Shown: piece after piece, positions 24,930 to 32,347 of the stretch
Layout of the letters: every line of letters begins with the position of its first letter
Numbering within the stretch: position 1 is the stretch's first letter
Assembly (NCBI GenBank): GCA_017458265.1
Contig: JAFTFV010000007.1
Span: 1 to 32,424 of the forward strand
Source: Bacteroidales bacterium
GTDB taxonomy: Bacteria; Bacteroidota; Bacteroidia; Bacteroidales; UBA932
Reading direction: 5' to 3'
DNA length: 32,424 nucleotides
The notes under the pieces: model-generated
The model's input: only the letters and a program-made list of their open reading frames with translations
Database searches by the model: none
What the model was told of the DNA's origin: nothing
Position numbers and translations under genes: made by a program

Positions 24930-25886
24930 ATGGAAAAAGATCTCGTAATTGGTATTGACGTAGGAGGACAGACCTCCAAGTGCGGCATCGTCGACGCCCG
25001 CGGCACCGTTCTCGCCCAGACAGTCATCCGCTCCGATGAAACCGACAAGCCCGAAGAATTTGTAGCATCCCTCGCAGAGGCCCTGAATCACATCATTGCC
25101 GATGCAAATGCCGAAGGCCGCATCCGCGGTATCGGCGTAGGTGCTCCTAACGGCAACTACTACACCGGAACCATCGAAAGCGCTCCCAATCTGATGTGGG
25201 GCCACGATAAGGTTGAACTTGCCAAGATGCTTTCAGTGCAGATGAACGGCATCCCCGTTTCCCTTACCAACGACGCAAATGCTGCAGCCGTGGGTGAAAT
25301 GACCTACGGTGCAGCAAGGGGTATGAAGAACTTCATCATGATCACCCTCGGAACCGGTGTCGGCTCCGGTATCGTCATCAACGGTGAAGTGGTTTACGGC
25401 CACGACGGCTTTGCCGGCGAACTGGGCCACACCTGCGCCGTACGTCATAACGGCCGCGCCTGCGGCTGCGGCAAGACAGGCTGCCTCGAGGCATACTGCT
25501 CTGCTACCGGCGTAGCCCGCACAGCCCGTGAATGGCTCGAAATGACAGACGAACCTTCAGAGCTCCGTTCCCTTGACAAGATTACCTCCAAGGACGTATA
25601 TGACGCCGCAAAAGACGGTGACAAGCTTGCACTCAAGATTTTCGAGTACACAGGCCGTATCCTTGGCGAGAAGCTTGCCGACTTCATCGAGTTCTCCGCC
25701 CCCGAGGCCATCGTCCTCTTCGGCGGCCTTGCCCGCAGCAAGGAGTTCCTCACAGAGCCTATCCTCAATGCAATGAACGCCAATGTGCTCCCTCTGTGGA
25801 GAAACAAGGTAAAGCTGGTCTACTCCTCACTTAAGGAGTCTGACGCCGCTATCCTTGGCGCATCGGCACTGGCTTGGGAATTATGA
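24930..25886 (+). CDS. ROK family sugar kinase
   Basis: A 318-residue ROK protein without a helix-turn-helix domain, so a kinase and not a repressor. ATP-binding motif GIDVGGQTSKCGIVD (8-22), catalytic TND (Asp115), LGTGVGSGIVINGEVVYG, and the ROK zinc site GELGHT (His167) with CGCGKTGC (Cys178, Cys180, Cys185). It probably phosphorylates glucose, N-acetylglucosamine or a related hexose at C6. It lies between the permease and the GH3 enzyme, overlapping the latter by 4 bases (ATGA). Confidence 0.9.
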   Translation: MEKDLVIGIDVGGQTSKCGIVDARGTVLAQTVIRSDETDKPEEFVASLAEALNHIIADANAEGRIRGIGVGAPNGNYYTGTIESAPNLMWGHDKVELAKMLSVQMNGIPVSLTNDANAAAVGEMTYGAARGMKNFIMITLGTGVGSGIVINGEVVYGHDGFAGELGHTCAVRHNGRACGCGKTGCLEAYCSATGVARTAREWLEMTDEPSELRSLDKITSKDVYDAAKDGDKLALKIFEYTGRILGEKLADFIEFSAPEAIVLFGGLARSKEFLTEPILNAMNANVLPLWRNKVKLVYSSLKESDAAILGASALAWEL

Positions 25887-26995
25887 GAATAAACCTGTTT
25901 ACAGCGGTCTCCGCCGTGTGCTGCCTTTTCCAGGCGTGCAGCGGCGGAGGCTCTGTATTGGATCTTTCCGGAATGAGCCTGAAGGAGAAGGCCTCAAGGC
26001 TTTTCATCGTCCGTCCGGAGGCTCTCATCCCGGGGTTCACCTGGGAGAATGACCAGGAACTTGTGGAATTAGGCCTCAAGGAGATTTCGGGCTCTATGCG
26101 GGAGGTCGCAGAGGAGTATCCCGTTGGCGGGGTCATCCTCTTTGCGCACAATATCAGCGACGAAACGCAGCTCCGGCGCCTTGAAAAGGATATTCACGGG
26201 CTCTCCGGGCGTCCGCTCCTGTGCATTGACGAGGAAGGCGGCCGCGTTGCACGCCTTGCGAACAACGACGCATTCGGCCTGCCGCGTTATGAGAGCATGA
26301 CGGCTCTCGCGAAAGATGGCCCGCGTGCCGTGAAAAAAGCCGCGAAGAGCATCGGCAGATACCTTCACAAATACGGTTTTGACGTGGATTTCGCCCCCGT
26401 TGCCGACGTTAACACCAATCCGGAGAACATCGTCATCGGCCCAAGGGCTTTTTCCGATGACCCGGAGACTGCCGGAAAGATGGTGCAGATATACCTGAAA
26501 GCTCTTCAGAAGCAGGGCGTCACCGGCTGCCTCAAGCATTTCCCGGGCCATGGAGATACCAAGGCCGACACCCATCTTGGCTATGCCGTGAGCTATAAAA
26601 CACGCGAGGAACTTCTCTCCTGCGAGATGATTCCCTTCAAGGCCGGGATATCGGCCGGCGCGCGCATGATTATGAGCGCCCATGTCTCCCTTCCCAACGT
26701 TACCGGGACGGAAACCCCTTCCACCCTTTCCCCAGACGTACTCCAGGGCATTCTTCGGAAGGACCTTGGCTATGACGGCGTCATCATCACCGATGCACTT
26801 GAAATGGGCGCCATCACAAGCGCCTATTCCATAGACGAGGCCTGCATCCTTGCCCTCGAGGCCGGTGCCGATATCCTCCTTTGCGTAAGGAACTACCGCC
26901 GCTGCGTCGATGCGATAGTGGCGGCCGTTGAGAGTGGCCGCATTCCGGAATCCCGCATAGACGAGTCCCTGGCGCGAATTTATAGATTACGATAG
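25883..26995 (+). CDS. GH3 glycosidase, NagZ-like beta-N-acetylhexosaminidase (lipoprotein)
   Basis: A 370-residue protein with a lipoprotein-like N-terminus (Cys19 after LFQA). The GH3 barrel includes CIDEEGGRVARL (114-125), DFAPVADVNTNP, the NagZ-specific loop KHFPGHGDTKADTH (218-231, with the Asp/His general acid pair) and the nucleophile Asp304 in ITDALEMGAI. NagZ enzymes cleave GlcNAc from muropeptides or chitin-like sugars. Unlike cytoplasmic NagZ, this one appears exported and membrane anchored. ATG 25883 was chosen in the ATGA overlap with the ROK gene. A strong terminator follows about 90 bases later. Confidence 0.88.
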   Translation: MRINLFTAVSAVCCLFQACSGGGSVLDLSGMSLKEKASRLFIVRPEALIPGFTWENDQELVELGLKEISGSMREVAEEYPVGGVILFAHNISDETQLRRLEKDIHGLSGRPLLCIDEEGGRVARLANNDAFGLPRYESMTALAKDGPRAVKKAAKSIGRYLHKYGFDVDFAPVADVNTNPENIVIGPRAFSDDPETAGKMVQIYLKALQKQGVTGCLKHFPGHGDTKADTHLGYAVSYKTREELLSCEMIPFKAGISAGARMIMSAHVSLPNVTGTETPSTLSPDVLQGILRKDLGYDGVIITDALEMGAITSAYSIDEACILALEAGADILLCVRNYRRCVDAIVAAVESGRIPESRIDESLARIYRLR

Positions 26996-27009
26996 TGCTT
27001 GCTGATTTT

Positions 27010-27040
27010 GGCGAAGGTCTGTTTTTTACCAGCAGACCTT
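27010..27040. repeat. Inverted copy of the downstream terminator hairpin
   Basis: This 31-base segment, read on the minus strand, equals 27089-27119 on the plus strand at 29 of 31 positions; the two differences are in the loop. It forms an 8-bp stem (AAGGTCTG/CAGACCTT) with an 11-base loop but has no T run on either strand, so it is probably not a terminator itself. Confidence 0.85.
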
Positions 27041-27081
27041 TACCACAGAAAGTATATTGCGATTAACTACAGGGCAAAAAT

Positions 27082-27124
27082 AAAGGCGAAGGTCTGCAGA
27101 TAAAAAACAGACCTTCGCCTTTTT
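27082..27124. terminator. Strong bidirectional terminator between the GH3 gene and the OmpA-like gene
   Basis: A perfect 15-bp stem, AAAGGCGAAGGTCTG with CAGACCTTCGCCTTT, around an 11-base loop, followed by T to 27124. The leading A tract gives a T run on the minus strand too, so it can end both converging transcripts. Confidence 0.93.
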
Positions 27125-27140
27125 AAGTCAGTAGAGAATA

Positions 27141-27821
27141 TTACTGGAGGTTGCCTTCTTCTGCAGCCTTGATCATGTTCTCGTTAGCGGTGATGTAGAT
27201 TTCAACACGGCGGTTCTGGGCACGGCCTTCGTCGGTGTTGTTGTCTGCTACAGGGAATTCATAGCCGAGGCCCTCGGAGATGAGGCGGTCCTTAGCGATG
27301 CCCTTGGTTGCGAGATAAGAAGCAACAGCCTTTGCACGCTTTGCAGATACGCTCTTGTTTGCAGCTTCGCTGCCGACGTTGTCGGTGTGGCCGTAAACGT
27401 TGATGTTGGTTTCTTTCATGTCAGCCATGTCCTTTGCGAAGAGGTCGAGCTGAGCCTTAGCTGCGTCTGCGAGGGTGGACTTGTTGAAGTCGAAGAGGAT
27501 ACCGCTGTCGAAGGTAACCTTGATGCCGGGGAGGCCGTTGACGTCGGTAACGGTTTCAACCTGGGCGTTCTCGAGCTCTGCAAGCTGCTTTGCTTTCTTG
27601 TCCATCTGGTTTCCGATAACAGCACCGGTGCCGCCACCTACTGCAGTGCCAACTGCTGCGCCGATAGCTGCAGCCTGGCCATTGCCGCCGATAAGATAAC
27701 CGATACCTGCACCAAGAGCAGCACCTGCGCCGGAGCCGATGAGGGTGCCCTTACCAGTGTTGGAAATACCGCAGCTCACCAGGATGGCGCCGCAAAGAAG
27801 AAGAGATGCAAATTTTTTCAT
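27141..27821 (-). CDS. OmpA-family lipoprotein with glycine-zipper domain
   Basis: A 226-residue protein. Lipoprotein signal with Cys17 (GAILVSC), then a glycine-zipper membrane-associated segment (about 24-72: GTLIGSGAGAALGAGIGYLIGG and more), then an OmpA C-terminal peptidoglycan-binding domain (about 100-215) with ILFDFNKSTL, NVYGHTDNVGSEAANKSVSAKRAKAVASYL, and GRAQNRRVEIYI. It probably ties the outer membrane to the cell wall. It converges on the NagZ-like gene and shares a terminator with it. Confidence 0.92.
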   Translation of the reverse strand: MKKFASLLLCGAILVSCGISNTGKGTLIGSGAGAALGAGIGYLIGGNGQAAAIGAAVGTAVGGGTGAVIGNQMDKKAKQLAELENAQVETVTDVNGLPGIKVTFDSGILFDFNKSTLADAAKAQLDLFAKDMADMKETNINVYGHTDNVGSEAANKSVSAKRAKAVASYLATKGIAKDRLISEGLGYEFPVADNNTDEGRAQNRRVEIYITANENMIKAAEEGNLQ

Positions 27822-27858
27822 AGTACTATAAAATTATTAAGTGTAGTCTATATCCATA

Positions 27859-27866
27859 CAAAAATA
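27859..27866 (-). promoter_or_regulatory. Candidate -7 box (TATTTTTG) for the OmpA-like gene
   Basis: TATTTTTG on the minus strand fits TAnnTTTG and is 37 bases before the start at 27821. No clear -33 element. Confidence 0.5.
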
Positions 27867-27926
27867 CGATTCTTTTTTGAAATAATGCACACCCGCGGCA
27901 TGATTTAAGAAATTTTCAAGAAAAAA

Positions 27927-27957
27927 TTTGCACTTTCAAAAAAATGCCGTATCTTTG
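27927..27957 (+). promoter_or_regulatory. Bacteroidota promoter for tRNA-Gly
   Basis: TTTG (27927-27930), 19 bases, then TATCTTTG (27950-27957): full consensus, ending 11 bases before the tRNA. Confidence 0.9.
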
Positions 27958-27968
27958 CAATCCCGTTC

Positions 27969-28044
<76 letters not shown>

Positions 28045-28046
28045 AA

Positions 28047-28083
28047 ACAAAACGCCAGCCCATGTGGTTGGCGTTTTGTTTTT
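28047..28083. terminator. Terminator after tRNA-Gly, abutting the histidine kinase gene
   Basis: ACAAAACGCCA and TGGCGTTTTGT form an 11-bp perfect stem around an 11-base loop, followed by T. It ends the tRNA transcript, and because it touches the stop codon of the minus-strand kinase gene it probably ends that transcript as well. Confidence 0.88.
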
Positions 28084-29878
28084 ATCGGTAATTCGGGTCG
28101 TCAAGGGGGAAGGTCATGATGAAGCGGCAGCCCTTGCGGTAATCCGGGTCCAGTTCAAGGCTTCCGCCCAGCAGGATGACGTGGCGTTTGGTGAGAGGAA
28201 GTCCCACGCCCAAGCCTTCCGACAGGGAATTCGGCTTGTAGAAAGGTGTGAAAATGTGCTTCTGATAGTCCGGCGAAATTCCGGCTCCGGTATCTTCAAA
28301 TATGAAGCGGACAGAATGATTGTTTGCACTCAAGCGGAGCGAAATGTTTTTGCCGTCTGAGTATTTTGCCGAATTGTACAGAATCTCACGGAGGCTTCGC
28401 ATGAGGTAAAGATGGTCGGTAACCATGGTAAAAGAATCATCGAGTTCGGACTCGAACTTTACGGAAACTCCCGGGAAATAACGGTTGACATACCCGATAC
28501 ACTCTCTGGCGACTTCGTTGCAGGAAACGTTGTCAAAACTGAGACTCACCATTTCGTCATGATATCCCCGGTCTGAACTGTCGTACAGCATCAAGGACAT
28601 CCTGCATAGCGTCATCGTGTTGTAGTCTATCACCTGAAGGAGCGACTGTTTCTCTTCGGCAGGCATCGCTTCGCCGCTTTCGCGGAGAAGCTGGGAAAAG
28701 CCCATGATTAGATTCAGGGGAGTCCGAATCTGGTGCGTCATGTTGGAGACGAATTCACTCTGGCGGCGTATCGTATCTTCAAGGGTGGAATTGGCCGTTT
28801 GGAGTTCCTCGTTGCGCTTTGCCGACTCTTCAATTGCTTTGTTGAGATTCTGGATATGGCTGTGCAGCGTTTCCTGCATGTGGGCAAAGCTGTTCTGCAG
28901 ATTGCCGACGACGCTGTTTTCGCTGCTTCTGGCTATCACGGTGGAATAGTCTCCGTCGGCAATTCTCTGTGTCTGTTCTTCGAGAAGTTTAACCGGAGCG
29001 AAAGCCTTTACCACGGTACGCCGGCAAACGATAAAAATAATGAAAAGACCGGCTAAGATGATAAGGATTGCACGTGTATTAAGACGTCTGTATCCCTGCA
29101 GGATGTCACGTTCCGGGCTGATGAGAGCGGCGCTCCAGTTTGTCCCGGGAACGGGCTGATAGCAAATCAGGGAGTGGACGCCTGCAACCTCTGCATGCAT
29201 CCTGCCGCTATGCCCGGCCGTCATCTCATAACCCAGCGTGAGCTTATCGGAATAGTACCGGCCGTTTGTGAGGTCAAAGATGGTCTTTTTGACAATTTTT
29301 GAGGCGTCACGGTGTGCATAGTACCTCCCGTCATGCCCCAGGATAATGAGATATGAATTCGGATAAGGTCTTATGGAAGAAAGGGCCTTTGAGAACTCCG
29401 GCAGGGGCATGTCGGCAGAAATTACGCCGATAATCCGGTTCTTCTTGTCATACATGGGGCGGCAGTATGAGACCGTCATCCGTGTGGCCTCATTGTCGTC
29501 TGCGGAATGATCTTTCCATACTGCATGTTCCATGAACATGTCCGGACTAGTCGAAATGGAGCAGTCAGAGACAAAACTGCTCATCCGGACAACTCTTTCG
29601 GAATAGGCCTGCATTGAGTCTGTGCAGAAATTTTCTTCCGCCATCCTCGCAGTTATATTGGTTGCGTTTTCAACGGACCTGATATATCCTTCGGCCCGGG
29701 CGACGACTGCATTGAGGGCTTCTGAGGCGTTGTCCATGGCTGCGGAGTGGAAATGGCTTCTGGACAGCAGGAGGAAAACACCGTTAATCAGGGCAAATAC
29801 TATAACCGAAACGGCGAACATGTTGAGGCTGATCTTATTCGGAAGTGACCCCTTGATATGTCTTGTAAGCTTATTCAT
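28082..29878 (-). CDS. Membrane sensor histidine kinase with Cache-type sensor
   Basis: A 598-residue protein: transmembrane segment about 19-38, extracytoplasmic Cache-like sensor (about 40-260, with RIIGVISADMPL and LIILGHDGRYYAH), second transmembrane segment about 269-286, HAMP (about 288-340), coiled coil (about 335-375), HisKA and HATPase. The phospho-acceptor is His382 in SNMTHQIRTPLN; the residue after His is Gln instead of the usual Glu/Asp. N box Asn502, G1 DTGAGIS (529-535), G2 GLGVGL (555-560). There is no receiver domain and no response regulator gene next to it. It starts 7 bases after a kinase-less sensor gene, so the two are co-transcribed. Confidence 0.9.
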   Translation of the reverse strand: MNKLTRHIKGSLPNKISLNMFAVSVIVFALINGVFLLLSRSHFHSAAMDNASEALNAVVARAEGYIRSVENATNITARMAEENFCTDSMQAYSERVVRMSSFVSDCSISTSPDMFMEHAVWKDHSADDNEATRMTVSYCRPMYDKKNRIIGVISADMPLPEFSKALSSIRPYPNSYLIILGHDGRYYAHRDASKIVKKTIFDLTNGRYYSDKLTLGYEMTAGHSGRMHAEVAGVHSLICYQPVPGTNWSAALISPERDILQGYRRLNTRAILIILAGLFIIFIVCRRTVVKAFAPVKLLEEQTQRIADGDYSTVIARSSENSVVGNLQNSFAHMQETLHSHIQNLNKAIEESAKRNEELQTANSTLEDTIRRQSEFVSNMTHQIRTPLNLIMGFSQLLRESGEAMPAEEKQSLLQVIDYNTMTLCRMSLMLYDSSDRGYHDEMVSLSFDNVSCNEVARECIGYVNRYFPGVSVKFESELDDSFTMVTDHLYLMRSLREILYNSAKYSDGKNISLRLSANNHSVRFIFEDTGAGISPDYQKHIFTPFYKPNSLSEGLGVGLPLTKRHVILLGGSLELDPDYRKGCRFIMTFPLDDPNYR

Positions 29879-29885
29879 ATCAGTC

Positions 29886-31376
29886 TCAGCCTTTCATGTT
29901 TAACATGTCGTTCAGTATCTCCGTCACCCTGTGGCCGTTTCGCTCGATGCTTTCAAGCGCCGCCCTGGTCTCATCATCACTTATGTCTGAGCCGGATTCA
30001 TTGAGTCTGTCCACACTGTTTTGGATTGCTGCCGTAACATCGGCCATCTGGTGTGTCATGTTGCTGAAGAAAGCGGCCCTTTGCTTCTTGATTTCCTGAG
30101 TTCTCGCGTATGTCTGGGCAAGCGCATTCTGGGCGGCATCTTCTTTCTGCGACAAATCCTGCAACTGCTCCATGTGGCGGGAAACGGACTGCAGCATCTT
30201 GTTATACTGGGTTTGAAGCCGCCCGACCTCGTCTTGGCGTGACGTCTCAAAACCGGGCAGCCTGTAATTTCCGTTGGAGATGATTTTAGTTACGTACATC
30301 AGCCTTCTGAGCGGTCTGAGACTGATTCTTGAGATTACGTAGGCGCCGACGGTAAGAAGGAACAGGCCGGCAAGCGTCATGATGATGGCAAGGCGGAAGC
30401 CGGGGTCGAATTCGTCATATAATTCCTTTTCCGGGTAAACTACGGCAATGCTCCATCCAAGGCTGTCCAATTTCCTTTTCGGGTATGCTGACTGCTTGAA
30501 AGGCATGTATGCCACGAGGTACCGTGTGGAATCCAGGGTGAGAAACCGTCTTCCGGATTTCCCCTCGACCATTTCCCTGCGCGCTTCCTTGACGGAAGGG
30601 TTATCGTTATCCTTCAGTCTGGCCGGACCGTTCATGTAAAGGAGGCGGGTGCTGTCAGGATGAACGATATATGAGCCGTCCCTGTCAATGATGGTTATAT
30701 AAGAATGTGTAGACGTCCTGTAATTCTGGGCAATATCCGTGAGGATACTCAGAGACATGTCTATTCCCAGAACGCCCAGGACGGAACTGTCCTTGACAAT
30801 GGGGACATCGTATGAAATCAGCGGCTCCTTTTCGGTTTCCTCGTTCCTGAGCGGCCCCACCCAGGAGGCAACTCCTTCCTCGATGGGTTTCGTATACCAG
30901 ATCTGTTCCGTAAAGGGTTTGTCAGTGAAGGTGTCGGATGCCAGCAATGTCCGGGATTGCCGGTTTGCGCGGATGCTTCCTCCCTGCGCCCTATGGATGT
31001 ATGTCATGAAGGGTTTGCCTTGGGACGTGTACTTGTCCGGATTCAGGGCGATGGCGCACCCGCTTATGGATGGATTTGTCTCAAGCACATTCCTGCACAG
31101 CCTGTCAAGTTCCCGGGGACTGTCCAGATGCTTCGTTACTTCATCCCGGATAATCGCGGCTGTCTGCTCCACGTTCAGAAGGGTATTGTCAATCCTGTAT
31201 GCAATGCCGTCAAGGGCCTGGTCTACCTCTCGCCCGACTTCTTCCTTGATGATTGTGCGGGTTCCGATGACCATTCCAACGATTATGGGAATCAGGAGCA
31301 TGGCAATCGCAAGGACCGTCTGCATGATTATTTTAGCAGATAAGGTCCTTGGTATGAAGTCGCGCGGTTTGGGCAT
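29886..31376 (-). CDS. Cache-HAMP membrane sensor with degenerate HisKA and no catalytic domain
   Basis: A 496-residue protein: transmembrane segment about 17-39, double Cache-type sensor (about 45-320, with SWVGPLRNEETEKEPLISYDVPIV, VLGVLGIDMSLS and YITIIDRDGSYIVHP), second transmembrane segment about 329-350, HAMP (about 350-402), coiled coil, then FFSNMTHQMADVTAAIQ (His442). This last motif resembles a HisKA box but lacks the following R-T-P, and the protein ends about 55 residues later with no N, G1 or G2 box. It is the first gene of a two-gene operon with a full kinase. It may sense a signal and act through the neighbour; a chemoreceptor is less likely, as no signalling hairpin is seen. 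Confidence 0.85.
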   Translation of the reverse strand: MPKPRDFIPRTLSAKIIMQTVLAIAMLLIPIIVGMVIGTRTIIKEEVGREVDQALDGIAYRIDNTLLNVEQTAAIIRDEVTKHLDSPRELDRLCRNVLETNPSISGCAIALNPDKYTSQGKPFMTYIHRAQGGSIRANRQSRTLLASDTFTDKPFTEQIWYTKPIEEGVASWVGPLRNEETEKEPLISYDVPIVKDSSVLGVLGIDMSLSILTDIAQNYRTSTHSYITIIDRDGSYIVHPDSTRLLYMNGPARLKDNDNPSVKEARREMVEGKSGRRFLTLDSTRYLVAYMPFKQSAYPKRKLDSLGWSIAVVYPEKELYDEFDPGFRLAIIMTLAGLFLLTVGAYVISRISLRPLRRLMYVTKIISNGNYRLPGFETSRQDEVGRLQTQYNKMLQSVSRHMEQLQDLSQKEDAAQNALAQTYARTQEIKKQRAAFFSNMTHQMADVTAAIQNSVDRLNESGSDISDDETRAALESIERNGHRVTEILNDMLNMKG

Positions 31377-31402
31377 CAGTGTCCAAAGAGGTGGTAACGC
31401 AT

Positions 31403-31410
31403 CAAAGATA
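31403..31410 (-). promoter_or_regulatory. Candidate -7 box (TATCTTTG) for the sensor pair
   Basis: TATCTTTG on the minus strand fits TAnnTTTG and is 26 bases before the start at 31376. No TTTG at the -33 position. Confidence 0.55.
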
Positions 31411-31544
31411 CAAAAAATCTTTTAATTATAAAGGATATACCCCCGCATCGACGAAAGAAATTAGGTCGGCCGGTGATATTCGTATCTGGAGCCCCCGCTT
31501 GACACTATAATATTTCTATTTTTTGCTGGGGCCTCTTGATCATT

Positions 31545-31575
31545 TTTGTAAATATAAGTAAAAATACTACCTTTA
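31545..31575 (+). promoter_or_regulatory. Bacteroidota-type promoter for the SpvB-like gene
   Basis: TTTG (31545-31548), 19 bases, then TACCTTTA (31568-31575), one mismatch from TAnnTTTG. It lies 21 bases before the ATG at 31597, in the divergent region shared with the sensor operon. Confidence 0.75.
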
Positions 31576-31596
31576 CATCGACCATTTCTTATATGT

Positions 31597-32310
31597 ATGA
31601 AACGAACACTTCCCATTTTCTTTTTATTACTTTGCACATCCATCTATGCCCAGGAGTTCAAGGTGTCTTCTCCCAGTCGTGACAGCGTGACGGTTGTTGA
31701 CGCGGAGGGGCATAAGAGTGTATCGCTGACATCCCGGCCGTATAGTCCAATTACGGCGGCGTCAAGGACGGATGCAACAACCAAGCGGGATTCGTACCAT
31801 ACCCTTGAGGAGATGGTTCGTGTGCAGAAGGAAAGGGAGGCGGCAGTTGTACAGAGTATCAGGTCAGCCCCGTCTCGGGAGTTGTCTTCGTACTCTCCGG
31901 GTTCAATACCTTTTGAAGAGTCGGTAAGTCCTTCGGGCGGGAGGATTTACAGCATACCGATAGCCACAGCCGCCGGCTGGAAGCTGACTCCTTCAATTTC
32001 CTTGGTGTACAACAGCCAGGCGGGGAATAACGTTGGAGGATATGGCTGGGGCTTATCAGGTTTGTCTGAGATTACTGTAAGGAACCGTAATCTTTATTAT
32101 GACGGGACGTCAGTGGCCGGCATATATGACTCGGACGATGCCGTATACAGTTTGGACGGAATGCCTTTGGTGCAATCCGAGATGGGCGTTGCGGATTATG
32201 CTTTGTCAACGGCAAGAGGCAGGGTGCTTGTGAGAAAGTATACTACGGCTGCCGGGAAAGTTCGATATTTTTCTGCTTTATATCGTAAGCATTCGGTGAA
32301 CCCCGTCTAG
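31597..32310 (+). pseudogene. SpvB/Rhs-type secreted protein, N-terminal fragment only
   Basis: A 237-residue frame with a signal peptide (MKRTLPIFFLLLCTSIYAQ). Residues about 98-228 match the start of an SpvB/TcdB-like domain found in Rhs and toxin-complex proteins: GSIPFEESVSPSGGRIYSIPI, then LTPSISLVYNSQAGNNVGGYGWGLSGLSEITVRN. Such proteins are usually well over 1000 residues, with Rhs/YD repeats after this domain. Here the family-like sequence ends around residue 229 (about 32283) and a TAG follows at 32308-32310, next to a palindromic repeat array. It is therefore probably a truncated remnant, although a short secreted protein cannot be excluded. A promoter and start are intact. Confidence 0.75.
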
Positions 32311-32347
32311 GGATTCCCGGCAAGAAGTCGTAGTTTTGCAAGTTTGG

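Noticed and set aside
31499-31514. TTGACA followed by TATAAT just upstream of the SpvB-like gene
   Set aside because: The two hexamers are almost adjacent, without the 16-18 base spacer needed for a sigma-70 promoter, and this phylum uses a different consensus; a better-spaced TTTG/TACCTTTA pair is downstream.
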